Source: an uncultured Collinsella sp.
GTDB taxonomy: Bacteria; Actinomycetota; Coriobacteriia; Coriobacteriales; Coriobacteriaceae
DNA: 64,000 bases
NCBI GenBank assembly: GCA_900767675.1
Contig: CAAFZX010000044.1
Coordinates: forward strand, 124,001-188,000
Direction of reading: 5' to 3'
In this document: positions 16,227 to 24,557 of the stretch, in pieces
Position numbering within the stretch: the first letter of the stretch is position 1
Layout: the number at the start of each line of letters is the position of its first letter
Translations under genes and position numbers: made by a program
The notes under the pieces: model-generated
What the model saw: the letters and a program-made list of their open reading frames with translations, nothing else
What the model was told of the DNA's origin: nothing
The model's database searches: none

Positions 16227-17117
16227 TTAGCGTCCGCGCTCCTCCATGATGATCTCGATCTCGTCGGCGTTGATGCCCACCATAGCCTCGCCCAGGTCCT
16301 CCGAAAGCTCAGCGATGAGTTTGGCGTCGGTGAAGTTGGCCACGGCCTTAACGATGGCGGCAGCGCGCTTGGCGGGGTCGCCGCTCTTAAAGATGCCCGA
16401 GCCCACAAAGACGCCCTCGGCGCCCAGCTGCATCATCAGCGCGGCATCGGCGGGGGGCGCTACGCCGCCGGCAGCAAAGTTCACGACAGGGAGCTTGCTC
16501 GTGGCATGGACCTCGCGCACCAGCTCGACCGGAACCTGCAGCCGCTTGGCTGCCTCAAAGAGCTCGTCGTCGCGCAGAGCCACAACGTCGCGGATCTGCT
16601 TTTGGATCTTGCGCATGTGGCGCACGGCCTGAACGACGTCGCCCGTGCCCGGCTCGCCCTTGGTGCGGATCATCGTGGCGCCCTCGGCGACGCGGCGCAG
16701 CGCCTCGCCCAGGTCGCGGGCACCGCAGACAAACGGGACGTCAAACTGGGTCTTGTCGATGTGGTAGACATCGTCGGCGGGGGAGAGAACCTCGGACTCA
16801 TCGATGTAGTCGATCTCGATGGCTTGAAGGACCTGCGCCTCGACGATGTGGCCGATGCGGCACTTGGCCATGACGGGGATGGAGACGGCCTCTTGAATGC
16901 CCTTGATCATCTTGGGGTCACTCATGCGCGACACGCCGCCGGCGGCGCGGATGTCGGCCGGGATGCGCTCGAGAGCCATGACGGCGCAGGCGCCCGCCTC
17001 CTCGGCGATGCGTGCCTGCTCCGGCGTGGTGACGTCCATAATGACGCCGCCCTTGAGCATCTGCGCGAGCTCGCGATTGAGTTTGACGCGATCGGCCTTG
17101 CTGGTCTGTTCTGCCAT
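16227..17117 (-). CDS. pdxS: PLP synthase subunit PdxS
   Basis: This 296-residue TIM-barrel enzyme (PdxS is normally about 290-297) has [17 protein letters not shown] with the lysine that carries the sugar-phosphate intermediates, NFAAGGVA and GVFVGSGIF. It joins ribose 5-phosphate, glyceraldehyde 3-phosphate and ammonia into PLP, in a 12+12 complex with PdxT. The ATG at 17117 follows AAGGGAG with 6-nt spacing; a longer in-frame reading to 17159 lacks an SD. Confidence 0.97.
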   Translation of the reverse strand: MAEQTSKADRVKLNRELAQMLKGGVIMDVTTPEQARIAEEAGACAVMALERIPADIRAAGGVSRMSDPKMIKGIQEAVSIPVMAKCRIGHIVEAQVLQAIEIDYIDESEVLSPADDVYHIDKTQFDVPFVCGARDLGEALRRVAEGATMIRTKGEPGTGDVVQAVRHMRKIQKQIRDVVALRDDELFEAAKRLQVPVELVREVHATSKLPVVNFAAGGVAPPADAALMMQLGAEGVFVGSGIFKSGDPAKRAAAIVKAVANFTDAKLIAELSEDLGEAMVGINADEIEIIMEERGR

Positions 17118-17203
17118 GGTTGCTCCCTTGGTTGGCATGTGTATTGCTTGACGGAACATCCTATCGGGGAGCTGGGTATGGCGAAATACTCAGTTTTCGA
17201 GAT

Positions 17204-17252
17204 AATAACAAGGTCAGACTAATACCAGATTGAATGACTTAATAAGGTCAGG
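17204..17252. promoter_or_regulatory. Direct-repeat operator between pdxS and pdxR
   Basis: AAGGTCAG occurs at 17210-17217 and 17244-17251, 34 bp apart (about three helical turns), each preceded by an AT-rich AATA/ATAA block. Direct repeats at this spacing fit a dimeric MocR regulator. The second copy overlaps the leader of pdxR, which suggests autoregulation. Confidence 0.55.
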
Positions 17253-17262
17253 TGATAAGCTC

Positions 17263-18699
17263 ATGCTCGACTACAATTTGGAAAACCGCGGCGAAGCATC
17301 GCTCTATGAGTATGTTTACCAGCAAATTCGAGATGATATCGTTGCCGGGCGCATTGCGGCGGGGGAGCATCTGCCGTCTAAGCGCGCCTTTGCGAGCCAT
17401 CTGGGAATCAGTGTCATCACCATCGAGAATGCATATAGCCAGTTGCTTGCCGAGGGCTATATTTGCTCAAAGCCGCGCCGTGGTTACTACGCGTGCGAGC
17501 TTCCCGATGCACCGGTTTTGTCTTTGGCCGCGGGGGATATCGACCGAGATGCTGTCTCTGTTGGCCCCAACGCGCATGATTCCGACGGACAGACCGAGCA
17601 GTTCGACGCTCTTTCTCCTTCCGCTTTGGAGGCGGCGCGGCTTTGGCAAAGCGCGCTACGGGCGACACTGACGTCTGAAGACGAACGCGAAATCTTTTCG
17701 CCCGCGCCCGCGCAAGGCACCGCTCGGCTACGACGCGCAATTGCTCACCATCTGCGCGGGACAAGAGGTATGAATGTCGACCCAGACAACATCGTTATCG
17801 GTGCGGGCGCCCAGCTGCTCGATACCATGTTGGTTCAGTTGCTTGGAGCCGACAAGGTGTATGCCGTTGAGGATCCGGGCTATCTGCGCCTGACGCGCAT
17901 CTATCAGGCTATGGGTTGCAAAGTTCGACATATCCCGTTGGATGATGAGGGCGTGGACTTGAGCGCTCTGCAGAAAACCGGGACCGATGTCCTTCACCTG
18001 ATGCCGTCCCATCAGTATCCGACCGGCCTTGTGACGAGCATTGCGCGTCGCTATGCCCTGCTTAGCTGGGCCGCCGAGCAACCGGACCGGTATCTCATCG
18101 AAGATGACTTTGATTGTGAGTTTCGCCTTGCCGGTAAGCCGATTCCCGCGCTCGCGTCGATCGATGCCGCCCAATCGGTCATCTACACCAACACCTTTTC
18201 AAAAAGTCTGTCGTCGGCCCTGCGTTTGGCGTATATGGTACTGCCTGATGAGCTGATGGAACGGTTTAGGCGCAACCTTGGTTTTTACGCCTCGTCGGTC
18301 AGCTCCGTGGACCAGGTGGCGTTAGCGCGTTTGCTGGAATCGGGCGATTACGAGCGACATGTGAATCGCGTGCGCGTGCGCGCTCGCGAGACGCGTGATG
18401 GCCTGATGACGCTTGTGCGGAAGGCGTTTCCAGCAGGAGAGGTCTCAATCGAGCATGCGGACGCGGGTCTTTACTGCACCGTGGTTGTGGAGCGCGAAGC
18501 GGGCGGAAGCTCTTTTACGCGGGCCCTCACGCGCTCGGGTATTCCGTTTATCGATATCAGTGACTGTTATTGGTGCGCCGATGGCGCATCTGTCCCTGAA
18601 AACTCAAGTCAAATTCTTGTTCAGTATGACGATCTGAGTCCAAAAGTGCTAACTACCTTGGAATTGCAGTTGATGGAGGACACTCTGCAACCTAAGTGA
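17263..18699 (+). CDS. pdxR: MocR-family regulator of PLP synthesis
   Basis: This 478-residue protein is a GntR winged helix (ASLYEYVYQQIRDDIVAG, LPSKRAFASHLGISVITIEN) joined by a linker to an aminotransferase-like domain with the PLP lysine in TNTFSKSLSSA. It lies divergent to pdxST, the classic place for PdxR, which senses PLP and activates or represses pdxST. The ATG at 17263 with AGGTGA upstream is preferred to a TTG at 17230 that lies inside the operator region. The TGA stop at 18697-18699 lies inside the first copy of the 119-bp repeat. Confidence 0.88.
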   Translation: MLDYNLENRGEASLYEYVYQQIRDDIVAGRIAAGEHLPSKRAFASHLGISVITIENAYSQLLAEGYICSKPRRGYYACELPDAPVLSLAAGDIDRDAVSVGPNAHDSDGQTEQFDALSPSALEAARLWQSALRATLTSEDEREIFSPAPAQGTARLRRAIAHHLRGTRGMNVDPDNIVIGAGAQLLDTMLVQLLGADKVYAVEDPGYLRLTRIYQAMGCKVRHIPLDDEGVDLSALQKTGTDVLHLMPSHQYPTGLVTSIARRYALLSWAAEQPDRYLIEDDFDCEFRLAGKPIPALASIDAAQSVIYTNTFSKSLSSALRLAYMVLPDELMERFRRNLGFYASSVSSVDQVALARLLESGDYERHVNRVRVRARETRDGLMTLVRKAFPAGEVSIEHADAGLYCTVVVEREAGGSSFTRALTRSGIPFIDISDCYWCADGASVPENSSQILVQYDDLSPKVLTTLELQLMEDTLQPK

Positions 18700-18812
18700 G
18701 TAGACTTTTGGCACTTTGACGACCAGGCAGTTTTGTAACAAGCTATCTACCTGCGGTTTTGAAAAGCAAGATGACCGGTCTGCTCGGGATGTTCCAAAAA
18801 GTCTACTCACTT
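18694..18812 (+). repeat. 119-bp repeat, copy 1
   Basis: The ends are AAGTGAGTAGACTTTTGG and its near-exact complement. The middle holds a conserved TACCTGCGG core. This copy provides the TGA stop codon of pdxR. Copies 2 (20114-20232) and 3 (30961-31079) are in the same orientation and exactly the same length; copies 1 and 2 differ at 18 positions by my count. Confidence 0.85.
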
Positions 18813-18846
18813 GCCGCGCAAAGCTTCCGCATGAGAAAAAAATGGG

Positions 18847-18912
18847 GTTTTCAACAGAGCTTCGTCCAGTTCTTGGCAAGCTTTTGGCCAGTTGGGGAGG
18901 GCTGTTGAAAAC
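18847..18912. repeat. 11-bp inverted repeat upstream of the PD-(D/E)XK-like gene
   Basis: GTTTTCAACAG (18847-18857) is complementary to 18902-18912, with a 44-nt spacer. It may be regulatory or another degenerate palindrome. From here to 18995 I see no clear promoter or SD. Confidence 0.4.
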
Positions 18913-18995
18913 TTAACAGTCCGTTCGGTGCCATTTTTGGTGCGTTCGCGCCAATGCGAGACAGGCTGGGTTGAAATTCGTGTTTTCCTGTGCCT

Positions 18996-20123
18996 ATGAA
19001 GGATCTACTTTGTGACATATCGGCTTTTAGGTACTGGCGTTTGCCCCCTCAAGTGCGTGCTTTGTGTCCGCCGCTTCCACGGCCGGAAGAAGACCGGCAG
19101 CGATATGATCTCGCCCGTAACCCGACGGCTGCGGTTGCGCTCGGCTTTCCGTTGTATACATTGGTTCGGACGAGAAACAAACGGACTTGCCCTGCCAGCA
19201 TTAGGCAGCGGCTGTTCCTTGGTGAGCTCCCCAGGGAATCCGTGCTGGAAACGGAGCACGGATTTTTGATTACGTCTCCTCTACTGACGGCATTCATCAT
19301 GTCGCGGCATTTGACAGATCTTCAGCTTCTTTTGGTATTGGCAGAGATGTGTGGCTTGTTTGCGGTATGCGCTCTGCCGGCGGCACTTGAGGCGGAGCTT
19401 ACGCGTGCAATTGATTCGGGCGCGATTTCGACAACGTTCGGTTGGGTGCGATGTCCGTCCGAGGACGGTACCGCTTCAAATTTATGGCGTCGAGACGCTT
19501 TGGTTTTGGGCAGAGATCTTGACCGTTTTTGTTCAGATGTTTGCGGGATGCGTTACGGCAATAGATTTATGGCGGTATCGCATCTCGTTCCATTGGGTGC
19601 CGCGTCGCCTTTTGAGGTCGAGGCGTATTTGTTGCTTGGACTGCCGCGAGCCCTGGGAGGTGAAGGTTTTTGCGGCATAGAGCTCAATGTCGAAGTGACG
19701 CTAAGCACAAGTGCTCGAGCGATAGTGGGAAAGTCCCGTGTATATATCGACCTACTTCTGTCTTCGCCGGACGGCAGGCGACAGGTGGCCATTGAATGTC
19801 AGGGAAAGGCCTCGCACGGACGCGCAGGGGATGGCTTGCGTGACGCTGACCGCATGACGGCCCTTCAGGCCATGGGCTACGATGTACTTCTCCTGACACA
19901 CAGACAGATATCCGATGAGGATAGATTCCGCGCGATCGTTAAGGCCGTATGCAGGATGCTCGATGCTGAATATCGTGAGAAAAGCTCAGATGAGCAAAGG
20001 GCTGAGACATTACTCCGGTCTGAACTATTCGTTGACTGGACAAAATTGGGAGTAATCGACGGAAAGATGCCCGTTAGACACAAAACAGCTCGATCGTGGA
20101 CGGCTGCGGTTCTAAGTGAGTAG
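18996..20123 (+). CDS. Hypothetical protein, possible PD-(D/E)XK nuclease fold
   Basis: This 375-residue protein is not confidently recognised. The N-terminal half (CDISAFRYWRLPP onward) resembles nothing I can name. The C-terminal part has VYIDLLLSS, then VAIECQGKASH, then an amphipathic stretch with DADRMTALQAMGYDVLLLT. That order (Asp, Glu-x-Gln/Lys, then helix and strand) is like Vsr/DUF559-type nucleases. No clear SD precedes the ATG (a GTG two codons earlier is equally possible), so expression may be low. Its base use looks less GC-rich than its neighbours. It sits between two copies of the 119-bp repeat, the second of which supplies its TAG stop. Transfer or recombination through the repeats is possible. 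Confidence 0.6.
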   Translation: MKDLLCDISAFRYWRLPPQVRALCPPLPRPEEDRQRYDLARNPTAAVALGFPLYTLVRTRNKRTCPASIRQRLFLGELPRESVLETEHGFLITSPLLTAFIMSRHLTDLQLLLVLAEMCGLFAVCALPAALEAELTRAIDSGAISTTFGWVRCPSEDGTASNLWRRDALVLGRDLDRFCSDVCGMRYGNRFMAVSHLVPLGAASPFEVEAYLLLGLPRALGGEGFCGIELNVEVTLSTSARAIVGKSRVYIDLLLSSPDGRRQVAIECQGKASHGRAGDGLRDADRMTALQAMGYDVLLLTHRQISDEDRFRAIVKAVCRMLDAEYREKSSDEQRAETLLRSELFVDWTKLGVIDGKMPVRHKTARSWTAAVLSE

Positions 20124-20232
20124 ACTTTTGGCGCTTTGGCGACCGGGCCGTTTTGCAACAAGTCATTTACCTGCGGCTTTATAAAGCAATATGGATGGTG
20201 TGCTCGGCAAGTTCCAAAAAGTCTACTCACTT
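20114..20232 (+). repeat. 119-bp repeat, copy 2
   Basis: The terminal inverted repeats and length match copy 1. The TAG stop of the preceding gene (20121-20123) lies in its left arm. The right end is 67 bp before the rubrerythrin terminator. Confidence 0.85.
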
Positions 20233-20298
20233 AGTTTTTGACGAGAAACCGATGCCGAAGGCGGTCCTATTTCAGAGCGTTAACGAGTCCTCGAGACA

Positions 20299-20328
20299 CA
20301 AAAAGGCCCGAACCATGCGGTCCGGGCC
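20299..20328 (-). terminator. Intrinsic terminator of the rubrerythrin gene
   Basis: On the reverse strand GGCCCG and CGGGCC enclose an inner ACC/GGT stem and are followed by TTTTTGTG. It starts 35 bp after the stop codon. Confidence 0.88.
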
Positions 20329-20363
20329 TCATCGAGCTAGAGATTATCTCTCAGGCGGCTGGC

Positions 20364-20924
20364 TTAGCCAAAGTAGCGCTTGAGCAGACCGGCGAAAGCC
20401 TTGCCGTGGCGAGCCTCGTCGCGAGCCATCTCGTGCACGGTGTCGTGGATGGCATCGAGGCCAGCGGCCTTGGCGCGCTTGGCAAGATCAGTCTTGCCGG
20501 CGGTGGCGCCATTCTCGGCCTCAACGCGCATCTCGAGGTTCTTCTTGGTGGAGTCGGTCACGACCTCGCCCAGGAGCTCGGCGAACTTGGCGGCGTGCTC
20601 GGCCTCCTCGTGGGCAGCCTTCTCCCAGTACAGGCCGATCTCGGGATAACCCTCGCGATGAGCAACGCGAGCCATGGCCAGGTACATACCGACCTCGGAG
20701 CACTCGCCCTCAAAGTTGGCGCGCAGGTCGGCAACGATGTCCTCGGAGACGCCCTCCATCTTGGCGACGCCCACGACGTGCTCGGCAGCCCACTCGAGCT
20801 GACCCTCCTCCTGCTTCAGGAAGCGAGAGCCGGGAACGCCGCACTGGGGGCACTTAAAATCCTCGGGCAGCTGGTCGCCGTCGAACTCTTCCACATAACC
20901 GCAAACGGGGCAAACAAACTTCAT
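20364..20924 (-). CDS. Reverse-type rubrerythrin (peroxide reductase)
   Basis: This 186-residue protein has its rubredoxin-like iron site at the N-terminus (CPVCGY and CPQCGVPG, residues 5-30) and a ferritin-like diiron domain after it (EAEHAAKF and [12 protein letters not shown] carry ExxH motifs). Ordinary rubrerythrins have the reverse order, so this is a reverse rubrerythrin. It detoxifies peroxide and oxygen in anaerobes by passing electrons from NAD(P)H through a reductase. The ATG at 20924 follows AAAGGATC; a longer frame to 21017 covers the untranslated leader. A promoter and leader hairpin precede it. Confidence 0.92.
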   Translation of the reverse strand: MKFVCPVCGYVEEFDGDQLPEDFKCPQCGVPGSRFLKQEEGQLEWAAEHVVGVAKMEGVSEDIVADLRANFEGECSEVGMYLAMARVAHREGYPEIGLYWEKAAHEEAEHAAKFAELLGEVVTDSTKKNLEMRVEAENGATAGKTDLAKRAKAAGLDAIHDTVHEMARDEARHGKAFAGLLKRYFG

Positions 20925-20959
20925 GATTCGATCCTTTCGATCGATGGCGATGGTGCGCT

Positions 20960-20990
20960 CGTCCGGTCCCGTAAGGGCCCTCTCCGGACG
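20960..20990 (-). promoter_or_regulatory. Leader stem-loop of the rubrerythrin mRNA
   Basis: CGTCCGG and CCGGACG enclose a second stem (CCC/GGG type) in the 5' leader, about 36 nt before the start codon. It probably stabilises the messenger or modulates translation. Confidence 0.4.
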
Positions 20991-21008
20991 TGCGTCTTGA
21001 CGAGTTCT

Positions 21009-21036
21009 ATTATCCATAAATGAGACCGAATGTGAA
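21009..21036 (-). promoter_or_regulatory. Predicted sigma-70 promoter of rubrerythrin
   Basis: On the reverse strand TTCACA (-35, 21036-21031) and GATAAT (-10, 21014-21009) are 16 nt apart, about 85 nt before the start codon. Confidence 0.5.
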
Positions 21037-21147
21037 GCCTATTAGGAATGATTTTTAATAAAACAATTTTGGGCATGTGAAGATGTTGATTGATTAACGA
21101 TTGCTAGACCTCGTGCGACCTCCGATGAGTACAATCGGTCGAGCAAA

Positions 21148-21163
21148 TGTTGACCTATCAACA
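21148..21163. promoter_or_regulatory. Rex-like palindrome before the alcohol dehydrogenase gene
   Basis: TGTTGA-N4-TCAACA lies 18 nt before the start codon and overlaps the region next to the SD. It resembles Rex boxes (TTGTTAA-N4-TTAACAA), and Rex often represses alcohol/aldehyde dehydrogenase genes by sensing NADH/NAD+. Confidence 0.45.
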
Positions 21164-21181
21164 AATGAAGGAGTTTCCTTT

Positions 21182-22402
21182 ATGCATCTAGCCCGTCGTG
21201 CCTGGTGCCGAACATATCAGACGGTTTTTCGCATCGCATTGCCGATTCTGCCCTATACCGAGCCGCGCATTTTGGAGCATGCCGAGGATGTGCCCGCGGT
21301 GCTTCAAAAGCGCTCGATCCAGAAGGTCCTTATCGTGACAGACCCTGGTATTGCTCGTTTGGGACTCACGGCATCACTCGAGCGTGCGCTTGCGGCTCAG
21401 GGGATTGGCGTTACGGTCTATGCCGAAACGCGTGCGAACCCCACGGTCTCAAACGTGGAGGAAGCGGCATCTCTGTATCGAGAGAGCGCCTGCCAGGCCA
21501 TTATCGGCTTTGGCGGCGGCTCGGCCATGGACTGCGCCAAGGGCGTGGGCGCGCGCATCGCGCAGCCCAACAAGCCCATCAACAAGATGCGCGGCCTGCT
21601 GCGCATTCATCGTCGCCTGCCGCTGCTTATCGCCGTTCCCACTACCGCCGGTACGGGAAGCGAAGTCACACTCGCGGCGGTTATCACCGATGACGAGACG
21701 CACTATAAATACCCCATTAACGACTTTGTGCTTATCCCGCGCTTTGCGGTGCACGACCCCGAGTTTACACGCGGCCTGCCCGCCTCCATTACGGGGCAGA
21801 CGGGCATGGATGCCCTGACGCATGCCGTCGAGGCCTTTATCGGCCGTAGCACTACGCCCTACACGCGCAAGATGGCACGTCAGGCGGTCCAGCTCATCCG
21901 CGACAATTTGCTCGAGGCCTATGAGCATGGCGACGACATGCGTGCGCGTCGCAATATGCTTTCGGCGGCGTATAAGGCGGGTATTGCATTTACTCGCTCC
22001 TATGTCGGATATGTGCATGCCATCGCGCACAGTCTGGGCGGCCGATACGGAATTCCGCACGGTTTGGCCAACGCGATTATCCTGCCGCACATGCTTCGCG
22101 CTTATGGTGACGCCGCCGCCCCCAAGCTTGCCGATCTTGCTCGCATGGCCGGTATCGCGCCGGCTAACGCGCAGGACAGTCTTGCGGCCGAGGCCTTTAT
22201 CGATTGGGTCGACCGCATGAATGCCGCCTTGGGCATTCCCAAATATGTGACGGGCATTCGCCGCTCCGATATTCCGCAAATGGCGGCCCATGCCGATGCC
22301 GAGGCCAACCCGCTGTACCCCGTTCCGCTTTTAATGGACCGCTTGGAGCTCGAGCATATGTACGAAGTCGTTGCAGGTGGTATGTTTGAGGGCGAGAACT
22401 AG
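21182..22402 (+). CDS. Iron-containing alcohol dehydrogenase
   Basis: This 406-residue group III alcohol dehydrogenase has the nucleotide site GFGGGSAMDCAKGV, the signature PTTAGTGSEVT, and metal-binding His in HAVEAFIG, HAIAHSLGG and GIPHG. It interconverts an alcohol and an aldehyde with NAD(P)H in the cytoplasm. The ATG at 21182 follows AAGGAG. A longer frame from 21101 runs through the Rex-like palindrome and is rejected. The aldehyde dehydrogenase gene starts 8 nt after its stop, so both should act on the same aldehyde. Confidence 0.92.
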   Translation: MHLARRAWCRTYQTVFRIALPILPYTEPRILEHAEDVPAVLQKRSIQKVLIVTDPGIARLGLTASLERALAAQGIGVTVYAETRANPTVSNVEEAASLYRESACQAIIGFGGGSAMDCAKGVGARIAQPNKPINKMRGLLRIHRRLPLLIAVPTTAGTGSEVTLAAVITDDETHYKYPINDFVLIPRFAVHDPEFTRGLPASITGQTGMDALTHAVEAFIGRSTTPYTRKMARQAVQLIRDNLLEAYEHGDDMRARRNMLSAAYKAGIAFTRSYVGYVHAIAHSLGGRYGIPHGLANAIILPHMLRAYGDAAAPKLADLARMAGIAPANAQDSLAAEAFIDWVDRMNAALGIPKYVTGIRRSDIPQMAAHADAEANPLYPVPLLMDRLELEHMYEVVAGGMFEGEN

Positions 22403-22410
22403 GAGGGCCT

Positions 22411-23790
22411 ATGAACATCGAGGAAATCGCGCGCATTGTCGGCGAACAGCGCGCCTACTTTAAGACGCACGCCACGTTTGATGTCGATGCTCGACGTCGC
22501 GCCCTCGTGCGCCTGCGCGAGGCGGTGCGGGCACACGAGACCGATATCGCCCATGCGCTCAAGACCGATTTGGGAAAGTCGCATGACGAGGCCTATATGT
22601 GTGAGATCGGCACCTCGCTTTCCGAGATTCGTCATCAGATTGCGCATGTGGTTCGATGGAGTCGTCCGCGCCTGCGTCCGTGTGACCTCGCCAACGCCGT
22701 GAGTGTGTGCAAAACGCAAGCCGTGCCCTATGGCGTCACGCTCATTATGGCGCCCTGGAACTACCCGTTTTTGCTAACGCTCGAGCCGCTTGCCGGCGCC
22801 CTTGCCGCGGGCAATACCGTGGTCATCAAGCCGAGCGCCTATGCTCCGGCATCAAGCGCGGTGCTCAAGCGGATCTGTGAAGAGGCGTTTGATCCGCGTC
22901 TGGTGACGGTTGTCGAGGGCGGCCGCGCCGAAAACGAAGCGCTGCTCGACGAGTGCTGGGACAAGATCTTCTTTACCGGTAGCGTTCCGGTCGGCAAGCT
23001 CGTCATGGAGCGTGCGAGCAAAAACCTCACGCCCGTGACGCTTGAGCTGGGCGGCAAGAGCCCCTGCATCGTTGATGCGACGGCAAACTTGAAGGTCGCG
23101 GCACGGCGTATCGCCTTTGGTAAATGGCTCAACGTAGGGCAGACCTGCGTGGCGCCCGACTACCTGCTGGTCGATACGCGCGTGCACGACGAGCTGCTGG
23201 GACTCATCAAGGAGGAGGCCCGTCGCATGTTTGGCGAGCACCCGCTCGACAACGAGGACTACGGTCATATTGTCAACGCCAAGCATTTCGCGCGCGTACG
23301 CGGGCTGATCGACCCCGACAAGGTTGTGCTGGGAGGCACGGCGCGCGAGTCGTCGCTCAAGATTGAGCCGACGATCCTAGACGGCGTGGCGCCTGAGGAC
23401 GCCGTGATGCAGGAAGAGATTTTCGGTCCCATCTTGCCGGTGCTGACGTTTGAGAGCCTGGATGAGGCCGAGGCGTTTATTGCAGATCGTCCGACGCCGC
23501 TGGCCCTGTATATCTTTAGCCAGGATCGCGCAGTTCAGGAACGCTTTGTGCGCTACGTGCCCTTTGGCGGCGGCTGCGTTAACGACACCATCATGCATCT
23601 GGCTACGAGCCATATGGGCTTTGGCGGCATGGGCGCGAGCGGTATGGGGCAGTACCATGGCCGGGAGAGCTTCGATACGTTTAGCCACAAGAAGAGCATC
23701 GTGAACAAGGCAACATGGCTGGACGTGCCATTCCGCTACGCCCCTTATGCAAGCTGGAAGCACAGGTTCGTGCGCATGTTTGTGCATTAG
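22411..23790 (+). CDS. Aldehyde dehydrogenase, class 3 type
   Basis: This 459-residue NAD(P)-dependent aldehyde dehydrogenase has the cofactor and active-site motifs APWNYPF, FFTGSVPVGK, LELGGKSP (catalytic Glu) and NVGQTCVAPDY (catalytic Cys). The length and missing N-terminal extension fit the class 3/fatty-aldehyde group. It forms an operon with the iron alcohol dehydrogenase, giving a two-step alcohol-aldehyde-acid path. A strong hairpin follows directly after the stop codon. Confidence 0.93.
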   Translation: MNIEEIARIVGEQRAYFKTHATFDVDARRRALVRLREAVRAHETDIAHALKTDLGKSHDEAYMCEIGTSLSEIRHQIAHVVRWSRPRLRPCDLANAVSVCKTQAVPYGVTLIMAPWNYPFLLTLEPLAGALAAGNTVVIKPSAYAPASSAVLKRICEEAFDPRLVTVVEGGRAENEALLDECWDKIFFTGSVPVGKLVMERASKNLTPVTLELGGKSPCIVDATANLKVAARRIAFGKWLNVGQTCVAPDYLLVDTRVHDELLGLIKEEARRMFGEHPLDNEDYGHIVNAKHFARVRGLIDPDKVVLGGTARESSLKIEPTILDGVAPEDAVMQEEIFGPILPVLTFESLDEAEAFIADRPTPLALYIFSQDRAVQERFVRYVPFGGGCVNDTIMHLATSHMGFGGMGASGMGQYHGRESFDTFSHKKSIVNKATWLDVPFRYAPYASWKHRFVRMFVH

Positions 23791-23791
23791 A

Positions 23792-23835
23792 AAATGGCAG
23801 GTAATACGAACAAGTGTTCCTATTACCTGCCATTT
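23792..23835 (+). terminator. Hairpin terminator after the aldehyde dehydrogenase gene
   Basis: AAATGGCAGGTAATA pairs perfectly with 23821-23835 (15 bp) and encloses an inner GAAC/GTTC stem. There is no long T tract, but the position right after the stop and before a separate small gene suggests a transcript boundary. Confidence 0.6.
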
Positions 23836-23859
23836 ACGTTAGACTACTGCTATGGGGTA

Positions 23860-23892
23860 CGGATGGGCCAACTCCCTTTAGAAGGGAATTGG
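23860..23892 (+). promoter_or_regulatory. SD-sequestering hairpin of the small membrane-peptide mRNA
   Basis: CCAACTCCCTT (23868-23878) pairs with AAGGGAATTGG (23882-23892) around a 3-nt loop with one mismatch. The right arm is the only SD of the 27-codon gene and ends 1 nt before its ATG, so translation should be blocked while the stem is closed. The left arm can instead pair with downstream segments at 24029-24037 and 24058-24064. Confidence 0.65.
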
Positions 23893-23893
23893 T

Positions 23894-23977
23894 ATGAACG
23901 TAAGCGATGTTATTTCGTTACTGGCGTTGTTAATCGCGGCTATCGAACTCGGCTTGTTTATCGGCCGAATGAAATAG
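23894..23977 (+). CDS. 27-residue membrane peptide, toxin-like
   Basis: The peptide has one hydrophobic helix (DVISLLALLIAAIELGLFIG) framed by a short polar head and a basic tail (RMK). This is the shape of holin-like/type I toxin peptides of Gram-positive bacteria that damage the cell membrane when overproduced. The SD is locked in a hairpin that also has a downstream pairing partner, a hallmark of such toxins. I see no obvious antisense promoter, so the antitoxin RNA is hypothetical. A harmless small membrane protein remains possible. Confidence 0.6.
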   Translation: MNVSDVISLLALLIAAIELGLFIGRMK

Positions 23978-24028
23978 CCGCCCCCGCGCAAGCGAAGACG
24001 GCCACTTCTCACGATGTAAACGTGCACT

Positions 24029-24064
24029 GGAGTTGGCAAGACCCGCTGCAACGGGTGCCATCCG
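24029..24064 (+). other. 3' segments complementary to the toxin-like leader
   Basis: GGAGTTGGC (24029-24037) and CCATCCG (24058-24064) are together complementary to the continuous leader segment 23860-23875 (16 pairs). Between them lies a small hairpin, ACCCG/CGGGT (24041-24056). Pairing would displace the SD hairpin or hold the messenger in a closed loop. Otherwise 23978-24212 shows no gene, only the SD of the next one. Confidence 0.55.
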
Positions 24065-24212
24065 TGCCTCTATCTTATCTGCAAGCGCTCTGTCTCGCAA
24101 GCGTTGCAGCAAATGGGCGAAAGGTGCGAGCGGGTGAAATTTTGTCCGCACGGGCCCGTAAGCTTCTCAGTAAGGTTAAGTGCCGGTTTATTCGGTCGTT
24201 AGAGGAGTTGCC

Positions 24213-24539
24213 ATGTATGAGCCTTCACGTGTTCTTTTGTCGTTTCATATTGCAGGATTTCAGTATGCCGATGGCGCCTTGGTCTTGGGCGATCTTAAAG
24301 CGGGCGATAAGCTGACTCTGTGTGCCGAGCGCGATAATCCCCATGATCCCGAGGCGGTTGCGATCTACTACGGCAACACCAAGCTCGGCTATGTTCCGGG
24401 AAACGAGGTCGGCCCGCTGTCCTTGATGATGTATTACGGCCACGAGGACGTATTTGAGGCTCGCGTGCAACAGGTTGCTCCCGAGCGCAGCCCGTGGCAT
24501 CAGGTGCGCGTTGGACTCTATGTGGTGGATGCTCGCTAA
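24213..24539 (+). CDS. Stand-alone HIRAN-domain protein
   Basis: This 108-residue protein is one HIRAN domain: VLLSFHIAGFQYADG, GDKLTLCAERDNPHDPEAVA, LGYVPGNEVGPL. HIRAN domains bind DNA ends or 3' ends, and in larger proteins they direct helicases and nucleases to damaged or stalled DNA. As a single domain it may be an adaptor. AGAGGAG precedes the ATG. A tiny charged protein follows after 18 nt, probably on the same message. Confidence 0.85.
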   Translation: MYEPSRVLLSFHIAGFQYADGALVLGDLKAGDKLTLCAERDNPHDPEAVAIYYGNTKLGYVPGNEVGPLSLMMYYGHEDVFEARVQQVAPERSPWHQVRVGLYVVDAR

Positions 24540-24557
24540 TCGGTGATGGAGGCGGTC

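Noticed and set aside
23794..24315. A 173-codon frame across the toxin-like locus
   Set aside because: It starts in the terminator stem, has no SD, runs through hairpins and overlaps the HIRAN gene in another frame.
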